Shown one piece after another: positions 53,750 through 64,000 of a DNA stretch of 64,000 nt; within the stretch, counting starts at the first letter, position 1; each line of letters begins with the position of its first letter. The stretch lies in NCBI RefSeq assembly GCF_032854445.1, contig NC_088301.1, positions 28,134,402 to 28,198,401 of the forward strand, given 5' to 3'. The notes beneath the pieces are model-generated. The model was not told the DNA's origin, searched no databases, and worked only from the letters and a program-made list of their open reading frames with translations. The stretch is from Liolophura sinensis. Lineage: Eukaryota > Mollusca > Polyplacophora > Chitonida > Chitonidae. Both the position numbers and the translations under genes were made by a program.

Positions 53750-54970
53750 AAACATTATCCGGGAAAATAATAATAACAGATTGTTATATTTCACCAGTCG
53801 AAAAGCATTTTCATTTAGAGCTATAAATGCATTCAACAAATGGACATTAAAACGAACCATTTCAGGCCAAAAATATTGTGGAGAAGTCACAACAGACCGC
53901 CATAGAATCCGATGCTTTAAATGCATTTTAGTCGGTTAGAAATATTCTAAAACATATATCAAACTATTTTCCTGGACAGTGTTTAATGTTCTTTTATTTG
54001 ACAAATACGTGTACTTCACCTAGGTATAGCAATGCTATAGGAGTTTACACAGTTGACGGCAAGGATGACTCATCCAGACATATAACAAACTAATGGGCTA
54101 CTTTTACCGATTTTATCTCCAGACATTTATGAAAATGTGGGTATGGAGGTGAGTTGAAGTCATTACGCAGTGTACAAAAATCTTAAGTAAACAGTGTTGG
54201 GTCATTCGTTTCATTATCTTATATAGGTTAAGTAAATTTGTCGATAATCTGAATCTGTCCCCAAAATGTTTTGGTGGCTTAGAGCGGATAAAGCATTTTC
54301 ATGGTCTTTAAGGACATTTGCGGGTGCGGGGTGGGGCGGTGTGGAGGGGCTCAAGGACTGGTCAAACCGCTGTTTTTCACATGAGTCATTTAAGTTGTTA
54401 AATGTTTAAAAACACGACATCGGTGTGGTGTCGTTCTCTCTGTCGTTTAAAGCGATGGTTTCAAAGAATACGCCAGCATCAAGTAATGTATAATCAGTGG
54501 TAATATCACTGAAAACTAAAACTATATTTTGGAATTGTAAATTATCCTTACTTGAACAGCAATATACCGAAGGGTCCTGCGTATGGCGTGTACATACGTC
54601 GCCATATAGCATTTGTTAGATCCTGTGTGTTATGTGACGATTTCAGTCAACGTCACAAGCTATTACTGTAAACTCTAGTGTGTCCAGTTTATTCCATCAA
54701 ACACCTTCATCTTAAGTTTCTTAAGTTTTATAATGTGTGTAATACTCTTGTAAGTAAATCTGGACAGAACGTCCAGAACCTCTAGCGGTCTATATAATGA
54801 CTGTAGCTTAATTCCGCTTAACTCGGTGCAAGGTGCGATGCATTTATCGTGCTGAATTAGATCGTCACGTAGGGTATATGAACAGGCGGGTTGCAAGCAA
54901 AAAGTGAGATACATATTTTATTATCGACAACTTATATACTAGCATGATGCACGATTTGAATACTGAGAAT
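53750..54970. other. Unassigned intergenic sequence
   Basis: Nothing recognised. Confidence 0.5.
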
Positions 54971-54972
54971 AA

Positions 54973-55100
54973 CACCGTACTCAAGAAATTCCCACTTGTA
55001 CCATGGCGGCAAGTTATGTATGGGTGAAGGCAAACGGATTGATGGACGTAACCCACAAACCTTTGACAAGTTACTGACGAACTTTCTCACATATGATGGA
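54973..55100 (-). mobile_element. Old SINE-1 relic
   Basis: ACACCGTACTCAAGAAATTC, CCATGGCGGC and GGGTGAAGGCAAACGGAT keep the SINE-1 order with heavy divergence. Confidence 0.6.
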
Positions 55101-56060
55101 CGGATGTAAATAATATACACTGACGGAAGACCAGTTATCTTTGACGGACGTTAGGATGCCCGTACGGCCCTACGAACGTCGTCAGCTGCTCATTGTTAAT
55201 ATTTTTAATTAACAACTTGATGTAGATAACAGAACTGTTTTAAACAGTCATGTCTCAGTTGGTATCTTAATTTCAAGCCAATCGTATTGTTCCATTTTCT
55301 GATATTCCATGCGTTATATAGTCAGTTGTTTTCCTGTTTGCCAAACCCATGTGGTTTTCACACAACACTATAGACACTTCTGGCGTATGGGCAAAAAGCC
55401 ACTCATATGATAGCCAGAGCACATCATGTGAGCTCCTCACTGATCCCATAAAGGATCTGGTGTGGTACAGCGGGGAATCGGCTCCAATGCAAGAAATTGT
55501 GTACCTGAAGAAGCGAAATTGATCATGGCTTTAATTATTTTCTACGTCTATGTTTAGCTCTGGTTTACTCTTATTTTCCTGTTATATGGCAAGCATGCCA
55601 CTTATAAAGGTCCAGACAAACAGTGAAGCGATGTATAGGTGATAAAATGTAAAAATAATAGCCTACTCCTGTCACACTGAAATTTTTTTGACATAAAGAC
55701 GACCACGTGCTCTCAAGCAGGATTCACATGTGATTTCGCTATACATGTAGTAGCCACAAATTACATATACCATACCTTAACAATTATCCATTCTAATTCA
55801 TGATAACACTTATTTACAAGATGGCCTATATATTTACTCACATAAAAATATCTTTCCAATGAAAAAAAAAAAGAACCACAAAGATTGGAACTGTTCCTTA
55901 ATTGTTCTCTACAATGAGTTCGTTAATTCATTGTACTATGAAGGATGCCTGACAGACTAAGGCAGAAACACTATATATATGTTTATGTGTTGATGTTTTC
56001 ATAGTCTATATTCAGTGAAACATTTGGGAAATAAAATGATTTTCGACGAATGACTGTATC
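55100..56060. other. Unassigned intergenic sequence
   Basis: Nothing recognised. Confidence 0.5.
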
Positions 56061-56065
56061 ACTTC

Positions 56066-56393
56066 GCATGGAAGTAAACGTCCGCTTCGGGAGAGGTAGA
56101 TTCAGGGTCAATCCTGGGTTGAGTCACACCTAAGACCTGAAAAGAGGAAGTTGTAACTTCCTCGCTTGGCGTTCAGCGTAAAGGGGATAGTGAGTATAAT
56201 GCCTCGGGGGAGGCTGCTTACTTGTCGTCGGTAAGGCGTCTCAGTGAAGCAGCACCAGATAAAATAGGGGTGGAAATCCGTCCTGCAACAAGGAGGCACA
56301 TTACATGCACTATAAGGATTCTTTCGTCGTCAGATGACCGAAAAATTATGAAGTGGGACGTTAAGCCCCAAGCACTTCCTAACACTCACGTGG
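56066..56393 (+). mobile_element. SINE-2, lacking the outer head
   Basis: It begins inside the tRNA-like head (CGTCCGCTTCGGGAGAGG), includes the TTCCTCGCTTGGCGTTCAGC block missing from the 9162 copy, and ends at GACGTTAAGCCCCAAGC. Confidence 0.9.
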
Positions 56394-56801
56394 AAGTATG
56401 TTACAGGTGCTGGTCTCCCCTTCCTGTTGTAGGGTTTTAATGTTTCTGGCATAATAGCTTTTTTCATATCAATCAAACATATTCTTTGGATTGTAAAAAT
56501 AGGCCACCCATTGGTATTTAACCTCAATTAATTTTCTGTCACTCATGTCAAAAATATAGCCGTTCGTCAACTGCTTGGTAAATAGTCCTCCTGATTGGCT
56601 AATGGACTCTGGGAGCGACTCAGGGAGATTGCATCTGTCCTGACGAATTCTCCGCGATGAAAGCGATCAAATATTCATTGTTTCCTATCTCAATCGACGA
56701 TAATAAAACCGATCAGCCTGTGTAGCAATATTTCATTGACGTAACTTAAATGCTACCAGATTTCAGGAAGAAAACATGAGGAAAGTGTTTCTCTTCTACA
56801 G

Positions 56802-56979
56802 GTCGCAGAAAGAAAATGGAGGTTTGTTGTTGAAGAAGACTAACGTTGAGATGAAAGACAAAGCGGATGTAAAGAAACAAGCCAAACAAAAGCAGGTGCA
56901 GAAAGCACACTCCGTCTCGGATGCAAATGTCGATGGGGAAGTATGTATGCTCCAAGACAGCCCGTACCGGATACTTAAG
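56802..56979 (+). CDS. Likely exon of an unrecognised gene
   Basis: A strong acceptor (GTTTCTCTTCTACAG) and donor (AAG|GTAGGT) bound 178 nt that are open in one frame (phase 2 to 0). It encodes SQKENGGLLLKKTNVEMKDK, a Lys/Gln-rich stretch, and ends LQDSPYRILK. The composition suits a charged cytoplasmic N-terminal region. No family is recognised. Neighbouring exons are not visible for certain; 46893-46909 is phase-compatible. Confidence 0.5.
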
Positions 56980-57406
56980 GTAGGTCAGTCGTCATGTCGA
57001 GACCAGTCTTAACATTGTATTGAACTGGATTGAATGTTTATTCACCATACGTAAATATATGTATAATTACATATCTCGTAAATGGCGGGAATGAAGTCCG
57101 AGGGATTCATTATTATCAAAAAATAATAATACATGCGTGATGAGGAACGATAATTATTGAACAATTGTACTAACCAAAAACAAATTTACTTGGGAAAAAA
57201 CTCACATAGAAATGCAACACTACAAAAACCTAAGTTAACTATATAATAGTGTGAATAATATTTTGTGTGACACCTTCTGTCTCGTAGATTGTACGACTGA
57301 TGTGGATCAAATATTGTTAATTAAAAAACTTTTCAACCTGGATTTGAATAGAGACGTGGCATTGACATTTGAGGTTTGGAGGAAGACTATTCCACTCCTT
57401 TGGGGC

Positions 57407-57781
57407 TTATGATCTCATGAAATATGTGGATAGATTTGAAGCTAGAAAAGGTACATTGAGATTGAAAGAATAGCATCTGGTTGGGTAATTGTGAACGTCA
57501 GATTGTCTTTTGAACAGCTGTTGAAATTTGTGAGGAAGAGAGGGTGATTGGTGAGTGAATTTATGTGTCAGTAGCAAGGATGAGTATCTGTGTATTTGTG
57601 CGAGTGGGAGGATTTTGAGGTTCTTCAATATTGGAGCCGCATGATCCAGTCTTTGTGAGAAAGTGATGAGGTGGATGATGCGTTTCTGAAGAATTATTAA
57701 GGGATGGAGATGACTCATGTATGTGTTACCCCATATAACATTTGCACAGGAAAGATAAAGGAATATCAGACAGTAGTACAA
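57407..57781 (-). pseudogene. LINE-B C-terminal part
   Basis: CANVIWGNTYMSHLHPLIIL, QKRIIHLITF and a typical ORF2 tail (NYPTRCYSFN). It corresponds to WGNTF-STHLRS in LINE-A. The frame is open for 124 codons. Confidence 0.82.
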
Positions 57782-58860
57782 AATAAGCAGACATTTGCTC
57801 GAATATGTTTAATAAAGCCAATATTTCTGGATACCTTGTTACTAATAAAGTTAATGTGAGATGTCCAAGACAGCCTTGAATTAAAATAAACTCCCAAGAA
57901 CTTGTGTTCTTGAAGGCTGACTATTTCAACGCCATGCAAATATAACGGTGGCGGAAGTGCCTTATTTTTGGCTGTCAGCCAATCGGAAATTTTATGCAAC
58001 TCTACAGACATAGTGGATATAGCCTCGGCGCTTGTAGGCGCATAAGTGCAGACTCTTGTATCATCAGCAAATAATGTAAAATCCAGAATATCTGATGAGG
58101 CTGTGATGTCATTAATGTACATAAAAATAGTATAGGACCGAGAATGGAGCCCTTGGGAACACCGCAATTTGTCTTACGGTCTTTTGACATATTTCCGTCA
58201 AAGTGAACTGATTGGGATCGCCCAGAGAGATAGCTCTCGAACCACTGAGCGCTGTGAGCTCGAAACCCATAGTATTCCAGTTTTTTTTAGAAGGATTTTG
58301 TTTTTTGACAGTGTCAAAAGCTTTTGACAGGTCAATGGAAGACACGACAGAATATCTTTGGCAACTACGAGGTAGTTGTATAAAATGCACGCCGCTTGAT
58401 TAGTAGACTGTCCAGTTTTCTTCTACAGAAAGAAGAAAGTTTTCTTCTACAGGCTCACCTAGAAAATCTGAAAAATGTTTAGGGCTTGGGGGTATCTTGG
58501 GGAGCATCAAGAGTGGAAGCAATAGTCGAAAAAAAGTGATTAAATCTATTGGAAATGACACTTTTATCTGATAACCCATCAACATTAAAACATTTAGGCA
58601 TGTTCTTGCATTTACCACGTCCCATTAGATCATTCAATATTTTCCAAGTTCCTTTTGTATTGTGATTTTTCGTAATCCTTTCGCGAAAAACGGATAAAGT
58701 TGTTCAGTTTACTCCTGTACGTCCTATTTTTGACGCGAGTCGGTATACCAGTAGATTTCAAATACTTGCGATAAAGTTTGTTCTTCTCGAATACAGACCG
58801 TAAAATACCTCGTGTGACCCAGAGTTTGCGAGTATGTTTCGATGGGCTGTCTATGGTCAC
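57766..58860 (-). pseudogene. LINE-B reverse transcriptase part
   Basis: Linker with KLWVTRGILRSVFEKNKLYR (58630-58860), then SSIDLSKAFDTV (58112-58390), VPKGSILGP (58002-58190) and FTLFADDTRV with the catalytic FADD (57766-58167), then SLQEHKFLGVYF. Several frames are needed to read it through. Confidence 0.88.
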
Positions 58861-59329
58861 AACAGGAAAGCATGTGTCGTATGTTATGGATAATTTCCCA
58901 GTAAAACAGGGTAAAGCCTCATTAATACTATCCGATGATAGAACGGCATGCCAGTTTATATTTTAAACATTTTTTTAAACAGATTGACTTATTCTGGAGT
59001 CTTTTTTCGAAAAGACTAGGTTGATATTTCTTTCGAAAAAGCATTAGTCGAGAAGATATTGAATGTAGGGAAATGGTCAGATATATCTGTTAAAAATATA
59101 CCGGAGAAATTGCGTTGAGCATGCAAGTTTGTGAAGATGCCTTCTATAAGGGTAGCAGAGGGAGATCATAATCGAGGAGGTTTTGTAATGGAAGGAAAAA
59201 GGTAAGGACACTACATTAGTTCAAAAAAATCTTTTGGTGTTAAATGGCTATCACACTTGAATAAGTCTATATTGAAGTCACCGAGGATAATACATTTTTT
59301 GTTTGCGGGTATACTACGAAGGGCTGTGC

Positions 59330-59700
59330 TTAGTTTTTCATTAAAAAGACACACGTTTTAGCCTGGAGGGCGATAAATAATTCCAACAACATAGACATTT
59401 GACGGAGCAACAATCTCCACAAATAAAGACTCATATCCACAATCTTCATCGAAAAAAGAATGATCATCGAGTATCTTGCAAGACTCAAAAGAGCTGTTAA
59501 CATAGAGTGCAACACCTCCTCCCTTCCGTTTATCTCGGGAGGCAGAATATAAAGTGTAGCCTGACATAGAGTATAAGCATTCGGTTAACGCGCTGAGCCA
59601 ATTTTCCGAAAATCCAAGGACTGAAAGGTTAAAATTGAGAGTAAGGATAAAGCATGCAATTTCGTCAAATTTTTTTGCTAAGCTACGGGCATTTAAATGA
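59330..59700 (-). pseudogene. LINE-B endonuclease part
   Basis: KGGGVALYVNSSFE and VYVVGIIYRPPG (59330-59567) are the conserved middle of the APE-type endonuclease. Upstream frames give LNARSLAKKFDEIA, its N-terminal Asn-Ala-Arg-Ser signature. The endonuclease nicks target DNA. Stops and shifts break it here. Confidence 0.85.
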
Positions 59701-60779
59701 AAGGTTGAAAACAGATTGTGATTATCATAATCGAGGGTTTTTAGGTGTTGAGTAAAACTTAGAGCTATAGTAGTTGGACAGGTGAGAGTTTAAATTACCC
59801 CAATAGGCAATTTCATGTTCGTTGTCATCAATATGTGTTTTCGATGCATCATAGTCATTCAGTTCAATTGGATTGAAGCACATCTGGTCAATAATATCAA
59901 AATTATATGTTGGGACGGTTGACAAAGCAGTTGATGATGAAGTAGCTGTTATGCAGGGAACATCATGGAATGGCAGGTGGGAGAATGAATTGTGAGGTGG
60001 AACAGGCATAAAAGAGTCTGTGTCATTATCCATATTTAGTTGAGTAATATGCGAATGATTCTGTACAATTTTTCCCCATAAAAAAGCCGGGATGAATGTT
60101 AATTTTAGGTGTAAGGTACACATAGAGAAGTAATACATTAAAAAAATACTTAATGCATACAAATAAAGTGAAAAGCCGATTTGTAAAAGAGCCACAATAT
60201 ATACACAAAAAAAACCAAGATATTAACCATAGGGATGTGTAGGATTTTCTTCAAGTCACACGACAAGGTAAATGGATGTAATTAACATGAGGTGTCAACA
60301 TAGAGTCGGAGGCACATAGTGCGTGCAGTGTGGATGGATACAATGATAAGATGCTATGGGTTGAAAAGCGTGCACAGACTGTGGCTACGACACGGGGATC
60401 ACGAGCAGTGTCATGGCACAATTCATAAAGGGTCAGACCGGTTTTCATTTTACACAGTCTTTCAGTAAGAACTTGTGAAAGGAGCATGAAAGCAGCCTGC
60501 GTGCAAACTAGTTTTAGGAAAGTGTGGTGTGCTATATTGAGGGAGCTACCGACAGCTACCCTATACCACCAGGTAATGCAACAGGCGTTCATGGGTACAC
60601 ATAGATTTGCTTACATCAGGGTAGTTCTGCATGTATATACCTCTATAACATAGTTCTCGAGGATATACACTTCTTTATTGTCAACAAACAGTTTCTGTCG
60701 CGCAAAACGCACCGTTCCTGGATTAACCCGGGTTTAATTCTAGCAGACACTAACATTAGACCAGCGAAGCGGTCATCAG

Positions 60780-61915
60780 CCTTAATGTAGACCTGTCCTA
60801 ACAGTTAATTGATATATAAGGTAGATCAGCCTCAGTGTATATGTCTGTCGTAACAGTTAATTGATACATACGACAGGTCAGCCTCAACGTAAACTAGTAA
60901 GTCTGTCCTAACATTTAATTGATGCCAGTGTAGGTCAGCCTTGATTTCCTTTATTGGTGTTTTAAGCCATACTCAAGAATATTTCAATTATGCGACAGCG
61001 GCCAGCATTATGGTGGAAGGAAATCCGGGAACCCCACGACCATCCACAGGCTACTGGAAGGCCTTCCCACGTACGGCCGGAAAGTGAGCCAGCATGAACG
61101 TTAACTCACTGAGACTGCATCGGTGGAGGGCTCGTGTGTCATTGCGCCGCGCGATCATCGTTGATGTGAGACCTGTCTTAACATCCCACTGATACATAAG
61201 GTACACCAGCCGTGATTCATATACCTGTATTGACATGTAACCGATGGATAACGCACACCAGCCGTGATTCATATTCCTGTATTGACATTAACCGATGGAT
61301 AGAGCACACCATCCCTGATTCATATACCTGTATTGACATTTAACCGATGGATAAAGCACGCCAGCCCTGATTCATATACCTGTATTGACATTTAACCGAT
61401 GGATAAAGCACAACAGCCGTGATTCATATAGCTGTATTGACATTTAACCGATGGATGAAGTACACCAGCCGTGATTCATATACCTGTATTGACATGTAAC
61501 CGATGGATAAAGCACACCAGCCGTGGTTCATATACCTGTATTGACATTTAACCGATGGGTAAAGCACGCCAGCCGTGATTCATATACCTGTATTGACATT
61601 TAACCGATGGATAAAGCACACCAGTCGTGATTCATATGCCTGCGTTGACATATAACCGATGGATAAAGCACACCAGCCGTGATTCATATACCTGTATTGA
61701 CATTTAACCGATGGATAAAGCACACCAGCCATGATTCATACACCTGTATTGACATTTAACCGATGGATAAAGCACGCCAACCGTGATTCATACACCTGTA
61801 TTGACATTTAACCGATGGATAAAACACACCAACCGTGATTCATATACCTGTATTGACATTTAACCGATGGATAAAGCACACCAGCCGTGATTCATATATC
61901 TGTTTTGAATATTTA
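60780..61915. repeat. 52-bp satellite, about 13 well-kept units plus decayed flanks
   Basis: The consensus unit includes GATTCATATACCTGTATTGA, CATTTAACCGATGGATAAAG and CACACCAGCCGT. About thirteen CCGATGG-bearing units lie between about 61190 and 61915. Older, diverged units with the same spacing precede them (60780-60940), interrupted by a SINE-1. Decayed sequence follows to about 61960. Confidence 0.95.
60951..61160 (-). mobile_element. Diverged SINE-1 inside the satellite
   Basis: TTTTAAGCCATACTCAAGAA, CAGCATTATGGTGG and TACGGCCGGAAAGTGAGCC follow the minus-strand SINE-1 order. It splits the degenerate left end of the 52-bp array. Confidence 0.88.
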
Positions 61916-61959
61916 ATTCATACGTAGTCTAGCCTCAATACAAATATCTGTCTTTAATT

Positions 61960-64000
61960 GATATTGATATTAATTTAATTGATATTGGTATTTAATTGAT
62001 TGATCATTTATTTTATTTTACACCATCATTTATTGATTATTCTAATTTTAATTATTCTAAGTCCAGAAGGAGGACGTTTCCATTCCACTTTTGGTGAAGT
62101 GGATCAGGCATATCTCATGGCGATCTCTATAAGTTGAAATGTTACATAATATACAACGTAATTACAATAACCAAAGAACCAAATATTAAACATGAAAGAA
62201 GAAACTTGTATGCATGGAAGTCAAAGACAGAGAAGATGACTCCTTAATCTGAGATTAAAGAAGACATGGTAGTTTCGAGATCGTTTTCCGCTCCCGAGCC
62301 AACGTAACCTGTAGTTTGCATAGAGAACAGATTGCGCGGTGTAATCGAATCTACTTCGTTATTCTGACAGAATGACAAAATTTGTCCCAACAAGGCATGT
62401 TTTCACTTGCTGGTAATATTTGCAAAATCTTGACTTGCATATTCATGAGGAACTGGAATTAACGGTCCAAATTTCCTTATTGTTTTGGTTACATGCACGA
62501 GCGAGACATTTGTCAAGAGAGGCTGAGAGGCCTCTCTGGCTCAGATATAGCTAGAAGCGACTATCAGACCATCAACCAAACCATCAGTCAGTCAGTCAAT
62601 AATATGATGTCTGGAATTTTGGAATTGGCAATCTGAGGACTTCCACTCTTGGGCCTCAGCACAGTTCGTTGAAGACCACATGTCTGTCACAAGTATGTTG
62701 TGCATATCAATGCGTTTATGTAGACATAAAAGTAGTCAGTGGCGTGCCAAAGGTTGGTGGTTTACGCCGTAGACTCGTATTTCCTCTACCCATAAAACTG
62801 ACTGCCAGTGTACAAGTGAAAACAAACAGAAGCAGAAACGTCTGTACTTGGAGCAGCCTAATGTAAGAATACATCATCGTAGACCTTCATACTGGTGAAG
62901 TCAATATTTAATCCGAATTCATTAATTTACATAAAATTTAAATGGCTAGTTTGTGATATGTGTATTAAATGGTTTGGGTTTTATGTTAAAACATGTATGT
63001 GTCAAAAACTGCCCATGTTAAAAACAAAAGAAATGTTAATTAAAGTATTTCTTTCTTTTCATTTCATCAGATTTAACGACCCTTCGTAAAATTTACTTAT
63101 ATTTTAAGATTTGCCAGCCGAAACCTTAACTGAGGTAAATTGACAAGAAATCGCTCTTTATCATTTGCCAGCTATATCATAATTATAATGCCAATGAATA
63201 TGACTCGTGCAGTTGTAAATGAATTTCTCATTTTCACCACAGGGTTGTTATTGATTCGTCCCATTCTGTAAATGAATAGCACAGATCAATATTGGTATTT
63301 CAGCTTCACTTTACCGAAAAATTCATTTGGCCATGAGCTTATTAGAACTGTTATTTACATGTAAGCGCATTATTCCTTTAAATGTGTGTCACAAAGTGTT
63401 TTTTTTTACTTATTTATAGAAGCATATATAGGTGTTTATATATTTATAAAGCTCTATGTAGAAACAATATCATAAATGTTTATTGTAAGGCTTATCTTAT
63501 TAGACATGTTTGTTAATTATGCTTTTCCGGGAGCTCACTGTAAAACTTGCGTGGATTCTCTCGGTTCTCCTAGGAATGACTTGATTAAAGTAGAAATATC
63601 GAGATCGTCAAAATGCTATTTTACTTTGTTTATTTATTGTGAGTGTATAAATTGTTTTAGCTCTGGTCTTGAGATCTACATCTGAATGTGAGATATATTC
63701 CTATCAAATAACTAAAGGGTTCTATATATTTACTATTCTTCGGAAAATCCCACTTTGCTAGCTTAAATAATAATTGCTGAACATAATAAAAGCGGTCATG
63801 CATGGCACCACGAATGTGTTTGTCCCCACAGGGAAATAGATAAGTATCACTCACGTATTAACTATCACACTGACACGCTCTTAACAGCCAATATTTGCCA
63901 ACATAACTAACGGCATAAATAACCAAATACCATAGAACCCCTTTTACGAAATGTCAACTGAAAGCAGAATTCAAGGTGTGTTGCAATACTCGCAAATAAC
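61960..64000. other. Unassigned intergenic sequence
   Basis: No gene, RNA or repeat family recognised up to the end of the window. Confidence 0.5.

Larger units (their letters stand above)
57012..60600 (-). mobile_element. LINE-B: long decayed non-LTR retrotransposon
   Basis: Minus-strand order: a 5' open piece (60251-60592, role unknown), an N-terminal extension (59725-60195), endonuclease, RT and a C-terminal part. It ends near AATAAACATTCAATCCAGTT with ATTCAAT-like tail repeats. Frames are broken repeatedly. It shares the WGNT-containing C-terminal motif with LINE-A, so both are likely the same clade. It lies within or next to the putative gene at 56802. Confidence 0.88.

Noticed and set aside
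62517-62545. Short palindrome around GAGAGGCCTCTC
   Set aside because: Too short to separate from chance, no feature nearby.
62755-62830. Faint similarity to minus-strand SINE-1 (GGTTTACGCCGTAGACTCG)
   Set aside because: Only about 20 matching bases; the remainder does not follow the SINE order.
1-64000. CRISPR arrays, operons, prophage or bacterial toxin systems
   Set aside because: The tandem repeats here are exon-derived, satellite or microsatellite; there are no spacer-repeat patterns, and gene structure is clearly animal.

Overview
The window is a piece of an intron-rich, AT-rich, repeat-laden animal nuclear genome. The main gene has 17 exons with GT/AG junctions. The background holds two families of tRNA-headed SINEs, non-LTR and LTR retrotransposon debris, and satellites. 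From memory, the SINE types (3' ends near GGCGTAAAACACCAAT plus a TAAA tail, and near GACGTTAAACCCCAAGC) and the multi-copy PIN-like gene family suggest a lophotrochozoan, most likely a marine mollusc or a brachiopod. This was not checked against any database.

Layout. 0.6-5.5 kb (minus): a dead Ty3/Gypsy-type element with gag, a CCHC knuckle, a MYND-like finger, protease, RT, RNase H and a truncated integrase, itself broken by a SINE with a 14-bp target-site duplication. 6.1-27.8 kb (plus): the 3' two thirds of a TRPA1-type ion-channel gene. Its 17 exons encode 805 residues in unbroken phase, from mid ankyrin domain through S1-S6, the pore and the TRP-like region to the stop; the N-terminal exons lie upstream of the window. 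The introns carry many SINE copies, a LINE with two SINEs nested in it, a 240-bp repeat in two introns, and tandem arrays made from the 3' ends of the S5 and S6 exons with their 5' splice sites. 29.0-32.6 kb (minus): a decayed, colinear copy of a large uncharacterised PIN/FEN1-like gene known to me as multi-copy in marine animals. 33-43.7 kb: mostly unassigned DNA with microsatellites, SINE pieces and a degenerate repeat containing a two-helix membrane-protein fragment. 43.7-45.0 kb (plus): LINE 3' end with an intact RNase H reading frame. 45-57 kb: SINEs, duplicated AT arrays, a 40-bp tandem repeat, a perfect 62-bp-arm palindrome, and a likely exon of an unknown gene at 56.8 kb with a phase-compatible first exon about 10 kb upstream. 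57.0-60.6 kb (minus): a long decayed LINE with endonuclease and RT. 60.8-61.9 kb: a 52-bp satellite. 61.9-64 kb: nothing recognised.

Only TRPA1 looks like a complete functional gene segment here. I found no operon, CRISPR, phage or bacterial-type system. The most unusual structure is the pair of tandem amplifications in TRPA1, each built from the last part of a pore-domain exon plus its splice donor. It could be alternative splicing raw material or simply intronic minisatellite growth.
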